From: Cyphellophora europaea CBS 101466
Taxonomy: Eukaryota; Ascomycota; Eurotiomycetes; Chaetothyriales; Cyphellophoraceae
Assembly (NCBI RefSeq): GCF_000365145.1
Contig: NW_008481801.1
Location: forward strand, 186,001 to 250,000
DNA length: 64,000 nucleotides
Direction of reading: 5' to 3'
Shown one piece after another: positions 32,942-43,157 of the stretch. The position numbers were made by a program, and so were the translations under genes. The notes beneath the pieces are model-generated. The model was not told the origin of the DNA. It saw only the letters and a list, made by a program, of their open reading frames with translations, and did not search any database. How positions within the stretch are numbered: the stretch's first letter is position 1; each line of letters begins with the position of its first letter.

Positions 32942-34823
32942 TTAGGACTCCGGGTATTGATCCTCGTATTCGTCAACAACCCACTGACAAAACGCTTCCC
33001 ATTTCTCGTGCCATTGTCGCAGCCTTTCTGCTTTGATGCCCTTGCCATTTACCCCCATTGTGATATCTCTAATCCACTCAACCTGCGACTGGTCCTCAAA
33101 ATTTGCCCAACGCACGCTGTTCTCTGCCAGGGCACCCTGTGTACCGCGTTGTCAGTTCTCGACCGCATACTCGGGATCGCGTAACACTTACCAGCCCAGC
33201 CAACCCCAGGTTATCACTCGCCTGCAATACCTGGTAGAAGTCGAATGACAAGCCCGGCGCATCCTGCCCCATCATGCTCGGATCATCATTACTGATAGCC
33301 GTCGCGACGCCATGCGCGATCATAGCCCCGATGGGGTGATGCAGCACATCTGTTGCCAGTCTCAGCACCTCACTCGAGATCGGACACACCTCGACCATGA
33401 CGTGATTGTCCTTCACATCCTTGAGTAGCTCTGGATGCTTATAGAGCGAAAACCCGTGGCCAATCCGTCGGGAATCGAAGAGCAGGGCGTCGAACAAATT
33501 GTGGTCCGTGGCGTTGCCGTCACCGAGCGTCTCACCGGCATGGAAGAAGAAGGGCATCGTCACATTGAGCGCCGAGGCCTGCTCTTGGAAGAAGATCAGC
33601 TCCGGCGCCAGGTCAACGAGCGGCTGGCCCAGGTCTTCCTGCTGCACGAGGTCGTAGCCGGAGATCAGGTCGGGAAACGCGAGTTTGCGTTCCAGCGCAT
33701 GTATCATGTTGTTCAGGATCAGGGTGCGGTTGAGACCTCGTAAGTCCGCCCAGATGAAACGAACGCCCCAGAAGTCTTGCCCCTTGTCGGTGGCCTGGAA
33801 CCTTTCGATCTCTTCGACGGTCACGCGCCAGAAGAAGTCCAGGTCAGGGCTGTCGTCTTCTTGGCCATTGGGGACGAGCGAGGGGCTCCAGCCATGCCGA
33901 ATCTCAACCCAGGATATATTATCGTCGACGAGTCCGGCGAGGAGATTGCGGTAGTACGTGCGAAGAAGAGGCTCGTAGCTGATCAGTTGCCCCGATACGT
34001 CAAAAAGTGCTTGAAACGTCCGCCAGATTGCATCCACCCCCAGGTCATGGCGCACGCTCTCCCCAGCCTCAAGTACCAGTCTCGATTTGAGGTAGGCGAA
34101 GAGCTCGTCCTTGCCACCTGCGAAGGAAGCCGCTGCTTGCTTCACCGGCATCTCGGTGCCTGAGATGTAATCCTCGGATTCAAGCGAGATCTCGCTCGCC
34201 TCGAGCGTGGTGTTGACATGCCTGATACTGATCGACGCATTCTGGCGCGCCAGCTCCGTCGTCAGCGCCTGCGATGTCGAGATCACCATGCCGTCCGTGT
34301 CGTAGAGAGCCTGGAGCATCACGTCGAAAGGCTGCATGGCGCTGAGATGTGCATGCAACAGGGCGCCTTTGGGCATTCGAGACACAACCTTCCATAGCTC
34401 CGTGGTCACGATGGTCGATCTCGCCTTTGCAAACATCTCTCCCGCGAATTGCTCGAGGTCCTCCTGGCCAATTGCTCCGGGCTTCCTCCAAACCTGGTCG
34501 ATTTCGTTTTGGCGAATGGCTGCCACAATGGCGTTTGCGCGTTTTGCGTTGTCGGAAAGCGACTCCTTGAATGCATGATCTGGCGAACGGTGAGTGACTT
34601 CGCGTTGTGCACTCTCTGGTGAATACTTACCTTGACGTAGTTCCTTCTCAGAATCAATGTACTCTGAGCGAGCTTGCAGGTAATTTGTGATTACCGAACT
34701 GTTCAGCCCTGGAACACCGTCGGGCGAGATGATTTGAGCGACATCAGCTGCAGCGCAACTCAGAAAAGTTGCTGACCAGATGAGAGCCAGCAACATCCAA
34801 GCGTGAGTACCATCAAAAGCCAT
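32942..34823 (-). CDS. secreted adenosine deaminase (ADGF/CECR1 type)
   Basis: Zinc hydrolase converting adenosine or deoxyadenosine to inosine outside the cell. Three exons, 34631-34823, 33192-34579 and 32942-33136, introns 51 and 55 bp, 591 residues. A clear signal peptide, WMLLALIWSATFLSCAAA, precedes the ADGF N-terminal dimerisation region. Metal and catalytic motifs are visible: LLHAHLSAM (HxH), FFFHAGET, DSRRIGHGFSLYKHP, VMVEVCPISSEVLRL and ISNDDPSMMG (paired aspartates). Several N-x-S/T sites fit secretion. The short last exon begins GALAENSVRWANFEDQ, the usual family C-terminus. Its promoter shares the GACCCCCAA array with the permease/dioxygenase promoter, pointing to joint use of external nucleosides. 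Confidence 0.95.
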
Positions 34824-35413
34824 TTGTGACTCGCTATGGGATGCTGGTCACCACAACAGGATGACACTGAATCAACTTTCAGCCTTCGAGTAGAGCCCTT
34901 GGATGCTTTTTCAGTGTGCGAAGGTAAGCAGCGCTGTAGCTGCAATACGGCCGTCTCTATATTGCAGCTGATTGGAGGCTCAATCGGCGCTCAATGGCTC
35001 TCGATCGCCGTCCCAAGACTCAAGGCCCCAATATCTCCACAGCAGCAGGGCTTGGGTCTGGCACCACACGTGGCTGCTTGGGATGTCGTGCTAAAGAACG
35101 CGGCGCAATGCGATAGAGCCAAAGTAGCCTTACCGTCCCCAGTCGCCATGATAGTGAGAATGCCACTAGTACGCACTGACAGGTGCCCAGCTGGGCTAGT
35201 GGCTAGTTGGGGTCGCTTCGACCCCCAATGACCCCCAATCTCCATGTCTTCTTGGTGAACCTTACGATAACGTTGTTATCGACTTTGTCAGCACCATTCA
35301 GATGTATCGGAGATGGCCGTGAGATCCGTGCTCCCAATAGAGGTCCGGTGGCCGATACAGCGTAATGCAACTCATTTTTGGACCGAATGATATCTACGTA
35401 GTATCTGTTGTTC
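34824..35413. promoter_or_regulatory. promoter of the secreted adenosine deaminase
   Basis: 590 bp between the deaminase start and the 3' end of the next minus-strand gene, so it also contains that gene's 3' region. Includes the motif array at 35207-35239. No coding frame supported. Confidence 0.55.
35207..35239. repeat. GACCCCCAA inverted and tandem motif
   Basis: TTGGGGTCG (35207-35215) is followed after three bases by CGACCCCCAA (35219-35228), forming a near-palindrome. A second tandem GACCCCCAAT follows at 35230-35239. Core and layout match the array at 31105-31167. Confidence 0.8.
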
Positions 35414-38205
35414 TCACGTCTTGAGGCCAGTAAGTCTGCGCAGAAGTTCTGTACCCTCTCGGATCATGCCTATGTCGAAGCAAGACTCCAGGTAGTTGGT
35501 CACAACAACCAACATCCCCATCGTGGAAGGGAATCCCGACGATTCTTGTCTTTGAGTATGCGATGCTGCACCCGACTGGGCCTCAACGTTCATGCTAGAC
35601 GCCGTACGGAGATAGCTTTGGCATTGCTCCTGTGCTGCTTCAAGTGAGACCAATCGACCGCTATGGACAAGATTCGTCGCTGGAATTGTTTTCGTTGTTG
35701 CAAATTCGTAGTTCCAGCATATTATGGCAGCAAGATAAACGCACCACAGACAATGCTGGCAGTGCTTCTTGATCGGCTGTCCACAAAGCCGTGCTTGAAT
35801 GATGCTGGCGGCCCCTGGAGTCTATCAGTGACCGGAATGTTAATGGAAGGGTACACACGGACCGGCAACCCCTTTTCGACCCCGTTCCTCTTTTGCCCAC
35901 AGTCGTATCTTGCGCTGTGCGTTTGAGTAATCGGTTGGGCCTTTCCGCTTCCCTTCAATGACATGCTTTCCGGCAATGACCTGTAGATCGACGGGTGAGA
36001 CATCGTAAAGGGTACTTTGCGCCAGCTGCAAGACGCAGGTGCAGCTGGGCACCATCCATGGTAAGTTGCTATTCGACCGTGCTGTTCGCCATGACTGTTC
36101 CCACACCACCAGAGAGCGCTCGACGGTATTGCCCAATGACGATGGTTGGTGGTTTGGCCGCTGAGAAATGACACTGTCCTCGCGCCGTGCCACCTCCCTC
36201 GCAACAGATAGAATGCCGTACATGACCGTAATAGATCCTGAAAGGCTGCTGTTGGAGTATGGATCTGAGGCGGTGGGGCGCCAGAACTCTTTCAAAAGTT
36301 CGATGAACGAGGGCGGCGTTGCAGTAATATCTACGCAGGACATAGCTGTCTCCCACTCCCCACTCGTCTGAGCATACCACGCTCCATCTAGGTCGCTGGG
36401 AATGCGAAGATTCATCATGTCCCGGAATGTCATCGTAGGTTCGCCGCCAAAGAGGAAGGCGTGTTTGACGTCCAATACGAAGGTCTGAACGATGAGTCTG
36501 ACGAAGTACGTTCAACATTGTTAGCATAGAGCTGCGGCTATGTAACGTTTTGTTTGCGACCGCGGACTAGCGGCAGAACGATTTCACTTACCGTCTGACA
36601 GCTTCAGCTTCCACCCAAGCTATCCAGTTCAATGTGGCCGATTCACACCTCCTGCGAGGGTGATTGAGCACCTTTTCAGCGCCGCAGTCGAGCCTCAAAA
36701 CGGCCTAGAGAATTATAAGCTCATCCTTTTGATCTATGGAAGACCAACCTCTAACAGGACTCCATGAAACATCGAAGCGGCACCGCATTCCTCAGATGTG
36801 CCTTGGTACCTCGCGAAGAGTAACACAATGAACAAAGTCTGGACCAGCCACAAAGGTGGGTTGCTGGTCAATCTTGGATGCTTGCGTGGCTTGGTCAGTT
36901 TGTTGCCGGCAATCAGTTTTGGTACTCACACTCAAAATGTTGGTCCTGATGGCGCGTTGAATTCTGGAAGCAGTATGAAATTCCTGATCATTTTTGCTCC
37001 TCATCAGTGCCCAGCCAAAAGTGATTGTGCTCCAGACGAGCTGGGCGCCCGGTGGTTCTCCCATGATCTCGAGGACTGCTTCACCAGTCTCGTCATGATC
37101 ACGTAAGAAGAGTAGCTCGCGGTGGAGGAAGCTGTATTCAGTGGAGATCTCTCGCGACCAGAGGTGAATGCCTTGTCTCATACTGTTCAAGGAGAAGGTT
37201 GGGTCCCGGATGTCGACATCGATGATGTCGCGCAAATCCATCAACAACTCAGTTCGTCTTTCCTGTGTTAGCGCAGTACAAATGGGAAATCCACAGTTGG
37301 GGGCTGCAATCTCTCCAGGATGGGCGACGTAAACCTTGGAGTTGGCTTCCTGCAAATATCTGGGAGGTGGATGTTCGCCACTAGAGTCACGCTCTTGTAT
37401 GAATGTGCGGATCAGAGGGACACTGGGCATTTGATCAGGCAGGATCACTTGCTCTAGCGGAGAACTGAATTCTGAGGCCTGGTGCTGCCAGAACCAGTCT
37501 ACCTCATTGTCATTCAAGCGAGACGACTGGTTCCTGGATACCTGAGACTTCCAATGATCAATGTCGTCTAGCCAGGAAAACTCCAAGTTGTCCGTCACCG
37601 AGCCGGGTGAGGGCAGGAGTCGACCTTCAGAGGCAGGAGCGGGAAGCCAGGGTACAGCATCTGTGCTTGATGCTACAGCAGAGCCATGGTTCAGCGTGAT
37701 GTGTCGCTGATATAGATCTTTCCTGGCAAAGGAAGTCGTGCACTCGTGACACTTCCATTGCGCCGCATCATCTATGCACGAGGTTTAGGCTGGTGGTGCG
37801 CAAGGGCGAGATGTGTGGGTGATACGCACGATTGAGTTGATGCCGCTTAAGATGCTCATGCCGGGTAAAGGCCTTCCCACAGCCCTCCACCGGACAGGTA
37901 TACGGGCGACTATAGATCGGTGTACGGCAGTCCTCCGATGCCAGTCTGCGGCTTCGGCTTCGTTGACCAGTCTCCAAGATCTGGGGCATTCCTTATCAGA
38001 ACCGAGAACAGTGGTTGGGTTCAGTATGGTCTAGTTGTCTTCGGAATGCTAAGCAGGCAGGTAGGTGAGCAAATACTGTCCGGAGCAAGCCCAGGTACTT
38101 GTAGTCAGAGTCATCAGTGAAGGTAGTAACTGATTCGGTGCCCTCCGCAGGTATACAATCAGTCGAGGGTGTCGGCACTGGTGTAGGTAGACTAGTGGGG
38201 CTCAT
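35414..38205 (-). CDS. C2H2 / fungal_trans transcription factor
   Basis: Nuclear regulator with a two-finger C2H2 DNA-binding region and the fungal-specific transcription factor domain. Seven exons: 38077-38205, 37830-37980, 36930-37771, 36749-36880, 36592-36704, 35870-36497 and 35414-35821; introns 96, 58, 49, 44, 94 and 48 bp; frame closes to 800 residues. Finger 1 is YTCPVEGCGKAFTRHEHLKRHQLNH (its last His spans an intron), finger 2 WKCHECTTSFARKDLYQRH. The regulatory domain shows ARYQGTSEECGAASMF, WIAWVEAEAVRR, FGGEPTMTFRDMM and, near the end, LWCVYLAAIICWNYEFA. First exon and last intron (donor GTTGCC) are inferred from frame and splice signals and are the weakest points. It adjoins the adenosine deaminase gene and may regulate that locus. 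Confidence 0.85.
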
Positions 38206-38337
38206 CAGGCTGCACCGGAGCCTCGTCAACGTACCTCCTCCTATATCTGGATCTATGATGCATTTCTTTGACTCTTGCCATGAAAGACACTATGCACAGC
38301 CTTGCAATACGCCTGCATCGTACGCTGTGGAAGACCT

Positions 38338-39648
38338 TTACTTGTCCAGGTAGTGGAGACTGTTTCTAGGTTGTGTGAATTTGCCACAATGGGCGTGTGA
38401 TGCCGGAGGTGGCAGCGCCCGTTTTTCATCTTCGAATGCCTCAAGTAAAGTCATCAGCGGCAGAAGAAGCATGAAAAGGGGAAACACTTGGCCAAAACCC
38501 CAACCGGCCTCGCCGCCCATGATTGGCTCGCAATCTAGATAGCCGGGAATATCTGCCGGATGTTGAAGCAGTCGCTGACCAGACCTCCAATCGTCGGTGA
38601 GCCAATGTACACCAAGGCCAAACCACGTAATTTGGAACGCTGATTCGAACAGCGTAGATCCGAAGAAGTCCCATAGGTATTGCAGCCCGTCCAATAAGCG
38701 CCGATCCAGCTTCACCAACACTGGACGAGCCGCATGCTTGACTTGGCGCCAGGACTCAGCAGTTGGCCCTAGCAGGTAGACCATGGTGCTTGAGTATGCC
38801 CAGCTAAGCAAGACGATATTGGTGATCATCCATTGCTGCGGTGACCCACCGGCCTCCGAGGTACTACCAGGCCAGCGAAATGCCGTACACGATGCAGGAC
38901 ATTCGAAGTAAGAGTACATCCAGCGGGATCCGCTAAAGATGACGATCGTCAGCATCAAAGCGAGCATAACGCTCATGAGCACGAAACGCGTCATGCGCAG
39001 GCCAAAGTATGCCCCGAGTTGTGATGCGTGTCTTGCCTGCAGAGTGGTCGAGGCTGGGTGTGACTGCTCCTGCTGCTCGATCCATGCGCGAATGAGGTGT
39101 AAGCTGAGCAGGTGCGAGTTGTTGGATAGCCAAGCGAGATCTTGTATGATGTTAAAATGATACGTCGACAGCTCGCCCGTAGCCATGCGAATCAAAGCGG
39201 TGGAAATCACTGCCAAGCCAGATACCAGCTGGGTGTCGCTCAATGAGAGGGCGAACCTATAAAAGACTTGGAACCAGAAGTCCTGACCATATGGTAGTTT
39301 CATTGTTGGCATGTACTTGGCATGAAGTCGATCAATATACTCGGTCCATCGGTCATCAACTCGATTGTATGCGACAGGTTTCGCCATCCCAGGATGTGGT
39401 ATCGGTTGCGGTCTCTTTAGATCGAGAAACAAGCCAAGGAGTGAAGCGAGGACCGTTAACGCCGAAGCGGTGACAAACGCGCCTATGACCTGTTGGTTAC
39501 AGTCAGTTGACGAGCACTTTCTCGTGGGCAAGAAGTAGGAGCGAGTCATTACCCCTTTACCTGCAATATCTGGATCAGGTTGAAGGCAGCCGCAGCCGCT
39601 GGGACATCGGAATGGTAAATCATCTTGTTCCCAGGACGGGGAAGTCAT
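38338..39648 (-). CDS. multi-pass membrane protein, fungal family of unknown function
   Basis: Single exon, 436 residues. N-terminal cysteine-rich motif CPSGCGCLQPDPDIAGKGV precedes several hydrophobic helices: around VIGAFVTASALTVLASLLGL, FVLMSVMLALMLTIVIFSG, WMITNIVLLSWAYSSTMVYL and VFPLFMLLLPLMTLLEAF. The segment FNIIQDLAWLSNNSHLLSLH is the hallmark of a lineage-expanded Pezizomycotina family that I recall only as uncharacterised. Seven or so spans are plausible. An apparent GT...AG pair inside the first 150 bp would shift the frame, so I left it unspliced. Its 3' end lies only 132 bp upstream of the C2H2 regulator's start. Confidence 0.8.
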   Translation of the reverse strand: MTSPSWEQDDLPFRCPSGCGCLQPDPDIAGKGVMTRSYFLPTRKCSSTDCNQQVIGAFVTASALTVLASLLGLFLDLKRPQPIPHPGMAKPVAYNRVDDRWTEYIDRLHAKYMPTMKLPYGQDFWFQVFYRFALSLSDTQLVSGLAVISTALIRMATGELSTYHFNIIQDLAWLSNNSHLLSLHLIRAWIEQQEQSHPASTTLQARHASQLGAYFGLRMTRFVLMSVMLALMLTIVIFSGSRWMYSYFECPASCTAFRWPGSTSEAGGSPQQWMITNIVLLSWAYSSTMVYLLGPTAESWRQVKHAARPVLVKLDRRLLDGLQYLWDFFGSTLFESAFQITWFGLGVHWLTDDWRSGQRLLQHPADIPGYLDCEPIMGGEAGWGFGQVFPLFMLLLPLMTLLEAFEDEKRALPPPASHAHCGKFTQPRNSLHYLDK

Positions 39649-40382
39649 GGTGCTAATGAGAGAGTCTCAAACCTCATCCGATAGTTTTTGGCCAGCAGAC
39701 CATCGATATGAAATTATAGGCACTCTCGTGTACTGACGCCAATGACGTAGTGACGCGCTGTACCGTTCAACGCCATCTCAGAATGGTCTGGTGGGTAGAT
39801 GGCAGCCCTATCGTCGCTTCTTGATGGGCGAAAAGCCTAGCCTGTGCAGATAAAGTGATCGACAACGAGTAAAAGGAGGAGCCCTGAAAATGGACCATCA
39901 TGGCAGGCTCCATATCATCCACAAGGACGGTGGTGAGACCACCTACGGAGCTTACCTGATCTATCTCAGTGCTGGCTGATCTTGAAATTGAGTGCCTATA
40001 GTGTGACCCAGGGAGTGATTCTTCGCGTCCGGGGACTACTGGCACGACGCGGATGAAGCTAAAGGCCCGGCGCCGTACGCCACGGCAGTGGGGCCCCCAC
40101 CGGGCCACGCCGGGGGCGGATCTTACATTTATGAATCTTGGCCCTCCGCCACGACCAGGCCCTCCTCGTATCTTAGTCATGCGCTTATGCGACGTGCACC
40201 ATCCTACTTCTCCTGTTTCCTGATCGCATTCTCCACGATGGCTATCCCCAAAATTCCAGAAGCATCATGACGATGTTCCCCACGTGGCGGCCGTGTCAAC
40301 ATCAAGCGCCCTCATAGGCCTTGACCTGCGACGACACCAACGATGAAGACTATTGGACCCATGCCGCCATTGCCTCTACACA
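39649..40382. other. divergent promoter region
   Basis: Between the membrane protein gene (minus) and the Zn2Cys6 regulator (plus). It contains a GC-rich block at 40066-40120 with the palindrome GTGGGG-CCCCCAC at 40088-40100. An overlapping minus-strand frame at 39767-40180 looks like chance. Confidence 0.5.
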
Positions 40383-42302
40383 ATGCCTACTATACCTCCA
40401 GACGCAGTCACATCCTGGCGATTGAAGCCGCCGCCCTCCAAACCAACCAAGCCCAGGATCAGGGCCTGGACACCCAAAACCAGAACTGGTTGCCTAACCT
40501 GTAAGCAACGGCGGGTCAAGTGCGACGAAACCAAGCCGAAATGCAAACGCTGCATCAACGGCAATTTCCGCTGTGAAGGCTACGCCGACGCGAAGACGTG
40601 GTTATTCGAGTCAGACTCGCTTCCTTCGAAGTCCCCAAGTACCTCGTCTTCTTCAGACTCGGATTCTGCATCGGAGAATCAAGCGCTGACCGTCATTCCA
40701 TCAATCTTGGCCAACGAGGTCGGCATGAGCGAACGGAGGTCTCTCAAGTACTTTACTGAACGGGCGCAGCCAGAGCTGGCCACTTTCACCTATTCGGCAG
40801 CCCACTTCTGGAACAATATCATCCCCAAACTCTACCAGACCAACTCTACCGTAAGGAGTGCTGTGATTGCTGCGTCATCTCTTCATGAGGCGACGCGCCA
40901 TCGCGATGCGGCGTCAATGAGCCCGGCAACCAACCAACTGTATCTGAAGCACTACTCCAAGGCCGTTCAAGACCTGACGAGGCAAGACTCGCCGCCCTCT
41001 CGAGACATCATTCTGATGAGCTGTCTGATATTCCTCACCTGCGAGAACCTACTCGAGTCAGCCCCTGGCGTCCTCATTCACCTTCAGGCAGGGCTCCAAG
41101 TCCTACGTGAATGGCACAATACATCCAACACCCATCCAACAGGCGCCGCTGATTCCGTATCGGATGTCCTCCTCAACTACCTAGAGCCGATCTTTGCGCG
41201 CCTTGAAGCACAGTCCTCGCTCATCCCCATCATCCCCAACAAGATCAACTTCAACGCCTACGACCTGAACTGGAAGAAGCCCGACCTCCCCAAATCTTTT
41301 GCCAACCTCAACATCGCTCGCAACTGTATGCACGACGTCATTCAATACTGCTGGTTCCAGGGCAAGCAGTCCACCGGCCTCTTCCTCCCCTCCAACCCTG
41401 TCTACCGCCACTTCCTCTACCAACTAACACAATGGGACGTCATCTTCACCACCTCCTTCCCCAACCACGACTCCCCCACCTGGCCCTACTACCGCACCGC
41501 CACCGCCCTACGCATCCACGTGCAAGCCCTCTCCCTCGCTTTCCGCCAAGAAGGCTTCCAGGACCCGACCTGGATCGACAGCCAGTACGACCACATGGCC
41601 TCCATAGTCGACAGAGCCGAAGACATCATCCTCGCGGGCCTCCCGCCCCGCAACAAACTGACCTACGGCTTCGACGACATCTGGACGCACGACTTCTGCC
41701 TGCAGCCGCCCTTGATGCTGCTAGCCTTGCACTGCCGGCACCCCCTCCTCCGGCGCCGCGTCGTGCACCTCAAACGCCTGCACCACTGCTGGTACGATAC
41801 CAACGAGTCCTACATGGCCTGCAACTCGGCGCGCATGCTGCAAATGGTCATGAATATCGAGGAGCGCGGTCCGCTCGAACCACCTCGCTCCGACGACAAC
41901 GAACACGGATGTTCCCTCAACGAATCCCTCCCTCCTTCCTCCTCTTTCTCCTCCTCCTACCCCGACCCGAACGCATCCGCAAAAGTCTCCACCGTCCCTA
42001 TCGCGCACCGCATCCGCCCCCTCCGCGTCATCCTCAACATCCCCTACAAGGTCGCCCTGGAATACAACTACCTACGCGATCCGCCCCCAAATCCACTCGA
42101 CCCGCAGCAGGGACGGGGCAGCGTGCTGCTGGAGACCCTCGACGTTCCAAGCTGGGCGCCCCCACCGATCCCGTACGTCGTGCTGTTCCCCTTTGCGGAG
42201 ATGATCGTGCACGGCAATTTTCAGGGCATGATTCGCCCCGTCAGAGAGCATTGTCTGTGTCGGAGTCTTGGGGGGCCGCAGGAACGGATGTGGCGGGAAT
42301 AG
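40383..42302 (+). CDS. Zn2Cys6 fungal transcription factor
   Basis: Binuclear zinc cluster regulator, nuclear. Single exon from the ATG at 40383 (the frame extends upstream to 40353 without ATG); 639 residues. The zinc cluster near residues 37-67 reads GCLTCKQRRVKCDETKPKCK followed by RCINGNFRCEGY, with all six cysteines. A Ser-rich linker follows, then the fungal-specific regulatory region containing ERRSLKYFTERAQPELATF, AVIAASSLHEATRHRD and ILMSCLIFLTCENLLESAPG, the wording of the DUF3468-like subgroup. Towards the C-terminus there is a His/Arg-rich segment (LALHCRHPLLRRRVVHLKRL). Target genes unknown. A GC-rich palindrome in its own promoter could be an autoregulatory site. Confidence 0.93.
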   Translation: MPTIPPDAVTSWRLKPPPSKPTKPRIRAWTPKTRTGCLTCKQRRVKCDETKPKCKRCINGNFRCEGYADAKTWLFESDSLPSKSPSTSSSSDSDSASENQALTVIPSILANEVGMSERRSLKYFTERAQPELATFTYSAAHFWNNIIPKLYQTNSTVRSAVIAASSLHEATRHRDAASMSPATNQLYLKHYSKAVQDLTRQDSPPSRDIILMSCLIFLTCENLLESAPGVLIHLQAGLQVLREWHNTSNTHPTGAADSVSDVLLNYLEPIFARLEAQSSLIPIIPNKINFNAYDLNWKKPDLPKSFANLNIARNCMHDVIQYCWFQGKQSTGLFLPSNPVYRHFLYQLTQWDVIFTTSFPNHDSPTWPYYRTATALRIHVQALSLAFRQEGFQDPTWIDSQYDHMASIVDRAEDIILAGLPPRNKLTYGFDDIWTHDFCLQPPLMLLALHCRHPLLRRRVVHLKRLHHCWYDTNESYMACNSARMLQMVMNIEERGPLEPPRSDDNEHGCSLNESLPPSSSFSSSYPDPNASAKVSTVPIAHRIRPLRVILNIPYKVALEYNYLRDPPPNPLDPQQGRGSVLLETLDVPSWAPPPIPYVVLFPFAEMIVHGNFQGMIRPVREHCLCRSLGGPQERMWRE

Positions 42303-42675
42303 GGAGTAGCAAACTGATTTGAGACCTTCACGGGCGGACTTGCTGCTATAGCAAGAGAATGGTTCCATGAGTGACCGGCGGGCGGCGGTTTGGGCGGGGC
42401 CGTATGTGTATTGCACCGTGGATTAAAGCGAGGGGACAAAGGGGCGGAGCTGGGTTTGTGCTTTGTGCTTTTGTGTCAGCAGCAAGCCCCCATTGCGAGG
42501 ATTCGGGAAGTTACGAAATCACTTTTATATGTCTAGTCAGCGGGGCGCAGGATGGGAGGGGCATAATGATATCTGTGGTTTTTGTTCATCGAGAAAAACG
42601 AGACATGATGAGCCTGGAGAGATAAGGAGGGATTTTGCAACACACATATGGACAAGACATGCAAATGAGAGACAG

Positions 42676-42693
42676 ACACACACACACACACAC
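42676..42693. repeat. (AC)9 microsatellite
   Basis: Nine perfect AC dinucleotides, non-coding. Confidence 0.9.
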
Positions 42694-42712
42694 GTCACCC
42701 GGCCGTTTAGTC

Positions 42713-42723
42713 GGGGGGGGGGG
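42713..42723. repeat. homopolymer G run
   Basis: Eleven G residues; exact length may be unreliable. Confidence 0.8.
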
Positions 42724-43157
42724 AGTTGGATGAATTTTTGGTTCATGTGCTTTTTCATTCATGGGTGACGGGCTTCCCTGTTGCCGCAGGGCGTCTCAGT
42801 ACTAGCAGCGATATCTATCGTAGAGTCTGAAATGAAGCATCACCCACGCACTGGCGATGTGCAGCTACTGCCAGGGAAATGCGCATCACAGTGGTCGGTC
42901 GCTTCGTGCTCATGCTCATGCTGATGCTCACATATGCTTCCACGTATGCTTCATTTCGAATGATGATGCAGCTTCAAACAACACAACTACGGTCGCGCAT
43001 GCACCACTCTGTAGCGGCAGACGTTGTTGCGGGGGTCTGTCCGTCCGTCTGAACGCGGTCCGAGACCACGAGTTGTGCTTTCACCGTTCATTCCTCTGCG
43101 CAGCCCTGAGCTGCTCACTGCTGCTGCAGCTCTACATGGCTCCATGTGGTGTTGCAG

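Larger units (their letters stand above)
42303..43157. other. intergenic with CA and G repeats
   Basis: Between two convergent genes (Zn2Cys6 regulator and eIF3d). Contains (AC)9 at 42676-42693 and an 11-base G run at 42713-42723; otherwise nothing recognised. Confidence 0.55.

Noticed and set aside
39480..39580. Possible intron near the N-terminus of the membrane protein at 38338-39648
   Set aside because: Splicing would shift the frame; the unspliced sequence keeps the family motif DPDIAGKGV followed by a membrane helix.
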